Source of the DNA: Chloroflexota bacterium
Lineage (GTDB): Bacteria; Chloroflexota; Dehalococcoidia; SM23-28-2; RBG-16-64-32
DNA length: 56,797 nt
Reading direction: 5' to 3'
Assembly (NCBI GenBank): GCA_022561635.1
Contig: JADFQV010000008.1
Span: 1 to 56,797, forward strand
Within the stretch, counting starts at the first letter, position 1, and the number at the start of each line of letters is the position of its first letter. A program made the translations under genes and the position numbers. Positions 43,698-51,409 of this stretch are shown here, in pieces. The notes below the pieces were generated by a model, which did not search any database, was not told where the DNA came from, and saw only the letters and a list, made by a program, of their open reading frames with translations.

Positions 43698-44552
43698 TCA
43701 GTACAGGATGGAGGGCATCCAGGGGCCCTGCGGCTCCTCGTACGGCCCCAGAGTCATCAGGTTCATCACCTTCTGCACCTTGCATCCAGCCGCCAGGAAG
43801 CGCCTGAACATAGCGCCCTCGGTCAGCGGGCAGAACGCCCTCGCGAACATCCCGTCCAGACCCTTCGTCGCCCCGAGAACTGTCGCTACAAGCACTTCCT
43901 CGGTCTCGCCGACGCCGTGGCCGATCAGTCCGGGGATGAAGTAGGCGACGACGCGCCCGGACTTCTCGTAGACGAACGGCTTGAACGGTCCGCCCGCCAT
44001 CGACTCCACCTCACGCCGCCGGCTGACACCGTAGATCTCGCCCGAAAGGCGCTCTATCGCCTCCATGTCGTCCGCCGTCGCCGGCCGCACTTCGGGAACG
44101 CCGATCGGGGCCGGGACCAGCAGCGCCGCCCCAACCTTCGTGTCGAAGCCGAGCGATGCGTACAGCGACAGCGACTGCATATTGAAAGAGTCCTGCATCA
44201 ACCGGACGCGCTCGATTCCGTTCTCGCGCGCATGTTGGAGCACGTCTTTCATGAGCGCTCGGCCGATCCCGTGGCCCTGCAGCGCCGGATCGATTGTGAT
44301 CGGGCCGATCGCGCCGACGTCGTCGGGCGTCTCGATGAAGTTGGAGCCGACGGGCTCTCCATTCTCCAGCGCCGTGACCGAGTGGCAGTGCTCGTCGCGG
44401 ATCAAGCCCGAGAGGATCATCTGCGCCATGGCGGGCGAGTCGAAGTCGCTCTCGAAGCCGTGACGCCTCGAGACGTCATCGAAGGCCCGATAGCAGATGT
44501 CGCCGAGCTTCTCGGCATCGTCCAGTTGCGCCGGGCGAATTTCTGACGTCAT
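43698..44552 (-). CDS. Tandem GNAT acetyltransferase
   Basis: 284 residues, two GNAT domains. The N-terminal one is complete, with ITIDPALQGHGIGRALMKDVL (Q-x-x-G-I-G) and LYASLGFDTKVGAALL. The C-terminal one (about 165-284) lacks the CoA loop (VLVATVLGATKGLDGMF) and is probably structural. This arrangement resembles known tandem GNATs with one inactive half. ATG 44552 is used: TATAAT (44565-44570, minus strand) ends 12 nt upstream. The substrate is unknown. Confidence 0.82.
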   Translation of the reverse strand: MTSEIRPAQLDDAEKLGDICYRAFDDVSRRHGFESDFDSPAMAQMILSGLIRDEHCHSVTALENGEPVGSNFIETPDDVGAIGPITIDPALQGHGIGRALMKDVLQHARENGIERVRLMQDSFNMQSLSLYASLGFDTKVGAALLVPAPIGVPEVRPATADDMEAIERLSGEIYGVSRRREVESMAGGPFKPFVYEKSGRVVAYFIPGLIGHGVGETEEVLVATVLGATKGLDGMFARAFCPLTEGAMFRRFLAAGCKVQKVMNLMTLGPYEEPQGPWMPSILY

Positions 44553-44581
44553 AACTTGCCAGCGATTATACACAAAAGCGT

Positions 44582-44610
44582 AGGCCCGCCCACTAATCGT
44601 GGACGGGCCT
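44582..44610 (-). terminator. Terminator of the maf-rlmD transcript
   Basis: On the minus strand AGGCCCGTCCAC pairs with GTGGGCGGGCCT (one G-U) around GATTA and is followed by ACGCTTTTGTG. The plus-strand RNA would carry a mismatch. It lies about 195 nt after the maf stop. Confidence 0.55.
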
Positions 44611-44781
44611 CGGGTCTCGGCGCACCCCGCTGTGCCTATTTCATCAGCTGCGGCCTTGTCCCTCCCCAGAGCTCGTCAGTTGTGGCTTGTGTTCGGATCC
44701 ACTTCCGCGATCGGTCCGAGCTGATCTGATGCCATCGTAGGGCCACCCGGCGAACGAGTCAGTCGATCGCAAGTGAATCGC

Positions 44782-44798
44782 GGTTAAGGAACGGTTAA
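44782..44798. promoter_or_regulatory. GGTTAA direct repeat with 11-bp period, second copy
   Basis: GGTTAA at 44782-44787 and GGTTAA at 44793-44798, in a context (GCGGTTAAGGAACGGTTAA) almost the same as at 588-606. It lies just after the maf stop and over 200 nt from the nearest start codon, so its target is unclear. Confidence 0.3.
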
Positions 44799-44805
44799 TA
44801 CGCCG

Positions 44806-45435
44806 TCAGAGGTGCGCCAGCGGACAGGTCGCGCACTGTGGAAGAAAGCTGGCGGCCCCAACGTCGACTTCCTCCCCGGCCTTGTTTAGCGCCTCGATCG
44901 CTGCCCATAGGGAGAGGCCGATCACGTTGCAGTAGCAGCCTTGGTAACGCTCGACTGGGCGCAGCAACTCGTCCTGGATGCCGTAGGCGCCCGCTTTGTC
45001 CAGCGGGTAACCCTCGGCGATCGACGCTTCGATCTCGTCGTCTCCGTATTCCCGCATCGTCACCTGGGTTAGCGGCTGCCGAGCGATCACGGAGCGACGT
45101 CCCAGCGGCATCACCACCACCGCGCTCACCACCTCATGCGTGCGTCCACGCAACGTCCGCAGCATCTCGCGCACCTCGCCCGCGTCACCCGGCTTGCCGA
45201 AGATGCGCCCACCGAGCGCAACGACCGTGTCGGCCGCTAGGATCGGTGCGCGCTCATCCTCCAGCCGGGCCGCCTCCGCCTTGGCGCGTGCCAGCCGCCG
45301 GGCTACTATCTCTGGATCCTTCGACTGTCCGGCATCTTCGGCGATCTCCACCGGCCGCAGGTCAAAGCGCACGCCCAATCGCTCCAGCAGCTCCTTGCGC
45401 CTTGGCGAGGCCGACGCAAGAATCAGCCGCGCCAC
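44806..45435 (-). CDS. maf: Maf-type nucleoside triphosphate pyrophosphatase
   Basis: 209 residues. LILASASPRRKELLERLG is the family opening, APILAADTVVALGGRIFGKP the active site, and GYPLDKAGAYGIQD the C-terminal block. It hydrolyses dTTP/UTP or modified NTPs to prevent their incorporation. The last 25 residues extend beyond the fold and contain CATCPLAHL, a CxxC pair not usual in Maf. Start GTG 45435, one nucleotide after the rlmD stop: probably one operon. Confidence 0.92.
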   Translation of the reverse strand: MARLILASASPRRKELLERLGVRFDLRPVEIAEDAGQSKDPEIVARRLARAKAEAARLEDERAPILAADTVVALGGRIFGKPGDAGEVREMLRTLRGRTHEVVSAVVVMPLGRRSVIARQPLTQVTMREYGDDEIEASIAEGYPLDKAGAYGIQDELLRPVERYQGCYCNVIGLSLWAAIEALNKAGEEVDVGAASFLPQCATCPLAHL

Positions 45436-45436
45436 G

Positions 45437-46654
45437 TCAGACGCGCCGCAGGCTGGCGACGCACTCGACGTGATGCGTCTGCGGGAACATGTCGACGGGC
45501 GTCACGTCGATGAGATCGTATCGGCTGCCGTCCACCAGGCCGTCCACCAGCAATCGCAGGTCTCGGGCCAGCGTCGACGGATCGCAAGACACGTAGGCGA
45601 TGCGGCCCGGCGCTCTGCGCAGCACGGCCTCGATCGCCGCCGGCTGGACGCCTATTCGTGGCGGATCGAGGATCAGCGCATCCATCTTCTCGTCAATGCC
45701 ACCGAGGACGTCTTCAACCTTTCCCATGTAGTACTGGATATTCGACAGGCCTTCAATGTTCACCGCTGCGTCGTCAACGGCGGCAGACGACTCCTCGATC
45801 GCGATCACCCGCTTGACGCTCTCCGCAAGCACGACCGCAAACGTGCCGACACCGGCGTAGGCGTCCACTAGCGTTTCACGCGGCTGCAGACGCAGCTTAT
45901 CCCGCACGAGGCAGATCAACCGCTCGGCCTGCTCCGTGTTCGTCTGGAAGAACGAGGCCCCGGATATTCGAAAGCGATGGCCCAGTATCTCCTCGTGGTA
46001 GTACTTCTGACCCGACGGAATTGCAGTGCCCAGGTGATCAAGGTTCGGGTGCACGAGCAGCTCGCCGGTCTTCATGCCGCGGCGGATCGCGACCTGATGC
46101 AGGCCACCCGCCCTGCCCTGGATCAGCGGGATGGCGTCGTTCACCCAGTCGTCAGCGATCAGACAGCGGTCTATACGAAGAAAGCGATGAGTCCCCCGCC
46201 GCACGAAGCCGATCTCACCACGCGACTTGGCCGTAAATCGCACGTGGTTGCGGTAACCCCAGGGATTCTCCGCGCCGACCGTCGGCGAGACAACTGGCTT
46301 CTCGAAGCCGCCGATCTCCCGCAGCTGCTCGACCACGAGGTCTCGCTTGAACTCAAGCTGGCGATCGTACGCCACGTGCTGCCACTGGCAGCCGCCGCAT
46401 TCGCCAAAGTATTCGCACGGCGCCTCGACCCGGCCGGGCGCGGCTTTCAGAACCTCCACCACGCGCCCGAACAGCGCGTGAGGACGCTCGATGTCGATCT
46501 CGGCCACGACGCGCTCGCCCGGCATGCCGTAATCCACAAATACCTTGCGGCCTTCGTACTCGGCGGTGGCGGAGCCGTCCAGCGCAAGCGCGCCAAGCGT
46601 CAGCTCAGCACGGATCGGCGGCTCAAGTCGCTTCAGGCGTCGCTTTCTCCCCAT
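45437..46654 (-). CDS. rlmD: 23S rRNA (uracil-5-)methyltransferase, RumA/RlmD type
   Basis: 405 residues. TRAM domain (about 12-65), [4Fe-4S] cysteines in PCEYFGECGGCQWQ plus IDRCLIADD, SAM site VDAYAGVGTFAVVLAES, LDPPRIGVQP and the nucleophile in YVSCDPSTLARDLRLL. It methylates C5 of a uracil in 23S rRNA (U1939 or U747 type) or tRNA U54; which one cannot be told from sequence alone. ATG 46654 is used; TAAACT ends 7 nt before it on the minus strand. An upstream extension without homology is rejected. Confidence 0.9.
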   Translation of the reverse strand: MGRKRRLKRLEPPIRAELTLGALALDGSATAEYEGRKVFVDYGMPGERVVAEIDIERPHALFGRVVEVLKAAPGRVEAPCEYFGECGGCQWQHVAYDRQLEFKRDLVVEQLREIGGFEKPVVSPTVGAENPWGYRNHVRFTAKSRGEIGFVRRGTHRFLRIDRCLIADDWVNDAIPLIQGRAGGLHQVAIRRGMKTGELLVHPNLDHLGTAIPSGQKYYHEEILGHRFRISGASFFQTNTEQAERLICLVRDKLRLQPRETLVDAYAGVGTFAVVLAESVKRVIAIEESSAAVDDAAVNIEGLSNIQYYMGKVEDVLGGIDEKMDALILDPPRIGVQPAAIEAVLRRAPGRIAYVSCDPSTLARDLRLLVDGLVDGSRYDLIDVTPVDMFPQTHHVECVASLRRV

Positions 46655-46731
46655 ATCTGCCAGTTTATCCGCAGGCAGCGGCCACAGCCAGAAAGCGGCC
46701 GGAGCGTGATAGTTAGGCAAAGAACGTTACA

Positions 46732-47331
46732 ATGTCCGAGAAGGCGAAAATCGGGAGAGAAACTGCACTGATGGAAGATATCGGAATACTGGCTGCACTG
46801 ATCGGCGGCGTCTGGTTGCTGCTGCTCTGGCTCAGCGTCATCGTCTGGATATACCGCGACATCCGCGAACGCACGCGCGACCTCGGACTCCAGGTGCTGG
46901 CGGTCTTCGTCGGAATCATGTTCTTCCCCGGCTTCAACATCCCGGGCCTGGCGCTGTACTTGATGCTGCGCCCGCGCGAGTCTCTGGAAGAAGCCTACGC
47001 CCGATCACTCGAGGAAGAAGCACTCCTGCGCGAGATCGGCGACGAGGGAATGTGCCTGTCGTGCCGGCGCTTCGTCGAAAAGGGCTGGCGCATCTGCCCT
47101 TACTGCTCCACACAGCTCAAGGACGTCTGCGTGAAATGCGAGCAACTCCTCAGCTTCAACTGGATCGCCTGCCCTTACTGCACCACCGAACGTCGCGGCA
47201 CTCAAGAAACGCCGCCAGCAGCACAGCCCGCGCCGGCCGCAGCCACGCTCACGCAAGAACAAGAAGCCGTCGCAGAGCCCGCCACAGCTGACGACGAGTA
47301 CGAGCAAGCCAGCGGCCGCGAAGGCGTCTAG
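46732..47331 (+). CDS. Zinc-ribbon membrane protein
   Basis: 199 residues. Two membrane segments (about 18-42 and 55-78) precede a charged linker and two zinc ribbons: CLSCRRFVEKGWRICPYC and CVKCEQLLSFNWIACPYC, then an Ala/Pro/Glu-rich tail. The layout is common in Chloroflexota and Actinobacteria; no function is established. The first ATG (46732) overlaps TACAAT, a good -10. If that is the promoter, ATG 46771 (MEDIGILAALIGG) with GGGAG upstream is the real start, giving 186 residues. It is divergent from rlmD and ends 4 nt into the convergent gene. Confidence 0.78.
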   Translation: MSEKAKIGRETALMEDIGILAALIGGVWLLLLWLSVIVWIYRDIRERTRDLGLQVLAVFVGIMFFPGFNIPGLALYLMLRPRESLEEAYARSLEEEALLREIGDEGMCLSCRRFVEKGWRICPYCSTQLKDVCVKCEQLLSFNWIACPYCTTERRGTQETPPAAQPAPAAATLTQEQEAVAEPATADDEYEQASGREGV

Positions 47332-48182
47332 CCGGCGGTCGCGAAGAGTGCGCTCAGATCCGCATCGACGAACAGTTCGTCGAGATGGCTGAGCCTGTCT
47401 GCATCAGCTGAGAAAGCCGTAGCCCCGTACAACCCTTCGACGGCCTCGACGGCCGCCTTCGTATCCAGCTCCGTGCGCAGAAACGGCGTCTCGTCCTCCG
47501 CCACCCGCTCTAGGACGTACGAAAGGACAGGCAGGCCGCCGGTGACGATCAGACATTGTGCGCCGGCGTTGATCGCCGCCAACTGAAGGTCGGGCTTGTC
47601 ACTGCGCACGATCACTGACTCAGCCCGCGTCCGGTCGAAGTAATCCTGCCCCGGGTCGGCCGCGATCGAGGCGATGACCAACCGGCCTAGCGAGCGAGGG
47701 TCGTCCTCGGCGAAGTTCTCCGCCTCTGCCTTCAACGCCTCAGCGACCGCGTCGAGACTCGGCGCCGCGAGCTGCCTGTCTTCGGGGATGACGGCCAGCT
47801 CCGTGACGCCCTCGTAATCCGCTCCGGCGTCGGAACGGCGCGCGCGGTTGAGCACCACGCCCGCGAGCGCCTCACCGACAGACTGGGCGAGTGCGGACGC
47901 CTCAGCAGCCGTCCCGGGAGTCGCCACGACGAGCACGCGCGCTCCATCGTGCTCCCGAAGGGCCGCCGACAGGTCGCCGGCCGGGACTTCGACTATCTTC
48001 GAGTCGCCGGATGGCGATCCAAGTGAACTGAAGAGTCGGCGGTCTGAGTCTGCGTTGGCGTCGTCACCGGCGCGTTCCAGGGAGACGTTCGTGCCGCTCT
48101 TAGCCAGAGCGCGGGCACAGGCGACCGCTACGGTGGTCTTGCCGGAAAGGGGCGTCGGAGCCGCTACCAGGAGGGTCGGCAT
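47328..48182 (-). CDS. P-loop (BioD-like) and DRTGG domain protein
   Basis: 284 residues. The N-terminal half has the P-loop APTPLSGKTTVAVACARAL of dethiobiotin-synthetase-like ATPases; the C-terminal half (about 170-280) is a DRTGG domain (VIVRSDKPDLQLAAINAGAQ, CLIVTGGLPVL). This domain pair also forms the N-terminus of some phosphotransacetylases, but no catalytic Pta domain is present. Probably a nucleotide-sensing regulator; the partner is unknown. ATG 48182: TACAAT (48192-48197, minus strand) ends 9 nt upstream. Confidence 0.8.
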   Translation of the reverse strand: MPTLLVAAPTPLSGKTTVAVACARALAKSGTNVSLERAGDDANADSDRRLFSSLGSPSGDSKIVEVPAGDLSAALREHDGARVLVVATPGTAAEASALAQSVGEALAGVVLNRARRSDAGADYEGVTELAVIPEDRQLAAPSLDAVAEALKAEAENFAEDDPRSLGRLVIASIAADPGQDYFDRTRAESVIVRSDKPDLQLAAINAGAQCLIVTGGLPVLSYVLERVAEDETPFLRTELDTKAAVEAVEGLYGATAFSADADRLSHLDELFVDADLSALFATAG

Positions 48183-48219
48183 CGTTGGTGAATTGTAGCA
48201 CAAGCGACCGCCGTTTCCC

Positions 48220-49332
48220 TCACGGGAGCGCCTTGGCCAGCGGCGTGTATTCCAACCCCTGCGCTATCGACACGGCCTCGCACACGAGACTGCCGTCTAT
48301 CGTGCTCGCTCCCGCCGCCAGCCCCTCGTCGCGCTTCAGCGCATCAAGGCCGTGTTCCGCCAGTCTGAGCACGTAGGGCAAGCTAGCGTTCGTGAGCGCC
48401 TCCGTGGAGGTCTGTGGCACTGCGCCTGGCATGTTCGGTACGCAGTAGTGGACTACGCCCTCCTCGACGTACACGGGCTCGCTGTGCGTCGTCGGCCGCG
48501 AGGTTTCGCAGATGCCTCCCTGGTCGATGCAAACGTCGACTATCACCGCGCCCGGGCCCATCGACCGCACCATCTCCCGGCTGACCAGCTTCGGAGCGAT
48601 CCCGCCCGGCTCCAGCACCGCACCGATGAGGATATCGGCACCCTCAAGCTCTTCCCGCAGAAAGGCCGGGCTCGTGACGCGGGTGGTGATCCTTCCCTCC
48701 AGGCGCTCTTCAAGCCGCGCCAACTTGGCCTCGTCGCGCGAGGTCACAGTCACCGTCGCGCCGAGCGCCGTCAGGACCTCACTGGCTGCCGTGCCGACGT
48801 TGCCGCTTCCAACCACCAGCGCCCGCGCCGGAGTCGTACCGGGGACGCCGCCCAGGAGCTTTCCGCGCCCCGGTCCCGGCTTCTTCAGGTGCTGTGCGGC
48901 CACCTCGCCGGCCATCCGTCCCGCCACCATGCTCATCGGGGCCAGCAGCGGCAGCCGTCCGTCGGCCAGCCGTACCAGCTCGTAAGCGATCGAGTTCGTG
49001 CGAGACGACATCAACTCGCGCGTCAGTTCCGGTAGAGGGGCCAGGTGCAGGTATGTGAACAAGAGCAGACCGGGCCGCAGCAACGGGAACTCTGCCGGTA
49101 GGATCTCTTTGACCTTGATCAGCAAGTCGACGTCGGCGGCGACGTCAGCAGGCCCGCCCCGGAGCTGCGCTCCCGAAGCCTGGTAGTCTGCGTCGCCGAA
49201 GCCGGCGCCTTGGCCCGCGCCACGTTCCACCAGCACCTCGTGCCCCGCCCCGACCAACGCCTGAACCCCGGCCGGAGTGAGGCCAACGCGGTACTCTTCG
49301 ACTTTCGTCTCTTTGATCGTTCCTACGCGCAT
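48220..49332 (-). CDS. ald: Alanine dehydrogenase
   Basis: 370 residues, normal length. MRVGTIKETKVEEYRVGLTP, IKVKEILPAEFPLL (catalytic Lys), LFTYLHLAPLPELT (catalytic His), the Rossmann ALVVGSGNVGTAASEVLTALGA, and the end VHYCVPNMPGAVPQTSTEALTNASLPY define Ald. It interconverts L-alanine and pyruvate with NADH, often allowing alanine as a carbon or nitrogen source or balancing NADH. TAGAAT is 16 nt upstream of ATG 49332. Divergent from tRNA-Phe. Confidence 0.96.
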   Translation of the reverse strand: MRVGTIKETKVEEYRVGLTPAGVQALVGAGHEVLVERGAGQGAGFGDADYQASGAQLRGGPADVAADVDLLIKVKEILPAEFPLLRPGLLLFTYLHLAPLPELTRELMSSRTNSIAYELVRLADGRLPLLAPMSMVAGRMAGEVAAQHLKKPGPGRGKLLGGVPGTTPARALVVGSGNVGTAASEVLTALGATVTVTSRDEAKLARLEERLEGRITTRVTSPAFLREELEGADILIGAVLEPGGIAPKLVSREMVRSMGPGAVIVDVCIDQGGICETSRPTTHSEPVYVEEGVVHYCVPNMPGAVPQTSTEALTNASLPYVLRLAEHGLDALKRDEGLAAGASTIDGSLVCEAVSIAQGLEYTPLAKALP

Positions 49333-49382
49333 CGCCTTGATCCACCCTGATTCTACCCGTCTTCAACCTCATCAGTGATTCC

Positions 49383-49412
49383 TTGCACGCGTCGGAAGGC
49401 AGCCAATAGAAT
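49383..49412 (+). promoter_or_regulatory. tRNA-Phe promoter
   Basis: TTGCAC (49383-49388), 18-bp spacer, TAGAAT (49407-49412). The mature tRNA starts 11 nt downstream. Confidence 0.6.
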
Positions 49413-49422
49413 GGATATCCGT

Positions 49423-49497
49423 GCCGGGGTAGCTCAGTGGTAGAGCACGCGGCTGAAAACCGCGGTGTCGGCAGTTCGATCCTGCCCTCCGGCACCA
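49423..49497 (+). tRNA. tRNA-Phe (anticodon GAA), CCA encoded
   Basis: Full cloverleaf: acceptor GCCGGGG / CTCCGGC (one G-U), D arm GCTC-AGTGGTA-GAGC, anticodon arm CGCGG-CTGAAAA-CCGCG with GAA, five-base variable loop GTGTC, T arm GGCAG-TTCGATC-CTGCC, discriminator A and CCA (49495-49497). The following ORF begins as an integrase, and tRNA 3' ends are common attachment sites. No second copy of the 3' end was found in the window. Confidence 0.97.
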
Positions 49498-49520
49498 CCA
49501 ATACGAATACCCCTCATTCG

Positions 49521-49539
49521 CCCTCCAAGTACTGGAGGG
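49521..49539. repeat. 7-bp hairpin between tRNA-Phe and integrase-like ORF
   Basis: CCCTCCA-AGTAC-TGGAGGG, perfect. No T run. It may belong to an attachment site or be a weak terminator. Confidence 0.4.
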
Positions 49540-49543
49540 TACA

Positions 49544-51397
49544 TTGAATACAGCATGCGGTTCGAGGGAATATCTCAGGGGTTTCCGTCTCTCTTTGACG
49601 GTTGAGGGTCTGGCAGCCTCAACTATCGATCACTACTACCGAGACACATCCCGGTTCTGCGATTACCTGGGGGATCGTCCCCCTTCCTCCGTGGAGAGTG
49701 GTGACGTGACTTCCTATCTTGCGGAGTTCCAGGCTACTCATTCTCCGAAGACAACGCGGGAGGCCCAACTCGCGATCCGTCGCTTCTTCCAGTACACGGT
49801 CATGCTTGCGATGCTCCTGCTCACGGGTATCGGGCTCGCAGGGCTGATCAATGCTGCAGTAGCATCGACAGCGACGATTGCCCGGGGCAGCGCGTCGACC
49901 GCGCTCTGGATCTCTTTCGTCTTCGTAGGACTCCCCGTCTTCGTGGGCATGTCGATGTACACGCTGCGACGCCTCAAGGATGGCCCGCGAGAGCAGAACT
50001 CGCTTGGCTGGGCGTTCTATCTCACGATCGCGCTCGTAGGCTCGCTCGTGACCGTGATGTCGCTGGTCGTCGCCTTCCTCGCCGAGCTGCTCGACGACCG
50101 GCGCGTCGATCGCACGATCCTCGTCCACGCGGTGGTCTGGACCGCTGTCTGGGTGGGCCATTGGTGGGTAGCCCACCGGTGGGTCCCGAGGCACGGCGCG
50201 CGTCTCCATCTCCTCCTCGGCTCGGCTGCAGGCCTCATCGCGACGCTCACCGGTGTGATCTCGGGCCTCATCGCCGTCCTCCAACAGATTTACGACAGGA
50301 TCTTCCTCGTATCGGTTCTCGGCTCCGGCCTTGAGGATCTCGTACGGCCGCTGATCATCCTCGTTGTCGGTGTTCCCGTGTGGTGGTGGTACTGGTTCCG
50401 CCACACCCGGGACGGCACGCGAACCACACTCTGGCTCGCGTACGTGATCCTCCTTGGCATCCTCGGAGGGGCTGTCACTGCCATCTCCGGCGCCGGGATC
50501 ATGCTCTTCGGTCTCCTTCAATGGATCGTGGGGGATCCGTCTTCAGCTACCGCAGCGGGCCATTTCGCTCTCCTCCCCGGAGCCTTGGGCACCATCGCCG
50601 GCGGTAGTGCCGGCTGGGCGTACCACTCACTCGTCCTGGGCAGACGCCCGCAGCAAGAGCGCTCCGAAGTCGACCGGGTCCACGACTACGTATTAGCTGG
50701 TGCGGGCCTCGCCGTCGCCGCGACCGGGATCACGACTCTCCTCAGTGTCACGCTCCGGGCACTGGGAGCACGACCGATCACCGAGTCCGGCCCGGGGGAC
50801 AGCGTCGCCGTCGCTCTCACGCTGCTGGTGATCGGTGTTCCGCTCTGGTGGCGCTACTGGTCGGCGATCCGCCGAAGCCGGGAGATGGATCTCACGGGAG
50901 AGCTCCACTCGATCACGCGACGCATCTACATCTTCCTGATCTTCGGTGTGGCGGGAATCGTGACCGTGATCAACCTCATCGTCGTCGTCTTCATCACGTT
51001 CGAGGACATTCTTGACGGGGCATTCGGGGGCGCGACTCTGAGGAGCGCAGCGGTGCCGATTTCTCTGCTCCTGACGGCGAGCGCACTCGCGTGGTACCAC
51101 TTCACGGTGTTCCGCGAGGACCGCGCCGCTTTGGAGTCCGAGGATGCCGAGTCGGCGGAGGCGGAAGCGCTGGCTCCGCGCAGCGTCATCGTCGTATCTC
51201 GAGACGGTGAGGAACTCATAGAAGCGATCAGGACTCGAACGAACGCCTCGGTGAGCTCCCTGCATGTCGTCGGCGACCGAACCGCAGCGCGCTCCCTTGA
51301 GGACGTGCTCGAAGTTCTGGCAACCGGCCAACACCAGCGGGTGATAGTCGTTCTCCGCCGGGACGACGGATACGACGTCATACCTATCGCAGAGTGA
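49544..51397 (+). CDS. Chimeric ORF: tyrosine-recombinase core-binding domain joined to DUF5671-type membrane protein
   Basis: 617 residues. Residues 1-82 (YLRGFRLSLTVEGLAASTID, YYRDTSRFCDYLGDRPPSSV, PKTTREAQLAIRRFFQ) match the SAM-like N-terminal domain of integrases; the catalytic domain is missing. From about residue 83 the protein is a membrane protein of 10-12 helices with repeated units, two ending in VGVPVWWWYW and IGVPLWWRYW, typical of DUF5671. A C-terminal cytoplasmic segment (VIVVSRDGEELIEAIRTRT) follows. TTG start at 49544. A natural fusion, an insertion, or an assembly join are all possible; the junction lies around 49790-49805. Confidence 0.7.
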   Translation: MNTACGSREYLRGFRLSLTVEGLAASTIDHYYRDTSRFCDYLGDRPPSSVESGDVTSYLAEFQATHSPKTTREAQLAIRRFFQYTVMLAMLLLTGIGLAGLINAAVASTATIARGSASTALWISFVFVGLPVFVGMSMYTLRRLKDGPREQNSLGWAFYLTIALVGSLVTVMSLVVAFLAELLDDRRVDRTILVHAVVWTAVWVGHWWVAHRWVPRHGARLHLLLGSAAGLIATLTGVISGLIAVLQQIYDRIFLVSVLGSGLEDLVRPLIILVVGVPVWWWYWFRHTRDGTRTTLWLAYVILLGILGGAVTAISGAGIMLFGLLQWIVGDPSSATAAGHFALLPGALGTIAGGSAGWAYHSLVLGRRPQQERSEVDRVHDYVLAGAGLAVAATGITTLLSVTLRALGARPITESGPGDSVAVALTLLVIGVPLWWRYWSAIRRSREMDLTGELHSITRRIYIFLIFGVAGIVTVINLIVVVFITFEDILDGAFGGATLRSAAVPISLLLTASALAWYHFTVFREDRAALESEDAESAEAEALAPRSVIVVSRDGEELIEAIRTRTNASVSSLHVVGDRTAARSLEDVLEVLATGQHQRVIVVLRRDDGYDVIPIAE

Positions 51398-51409
51398 TCC
51401 GCGAGTTGG

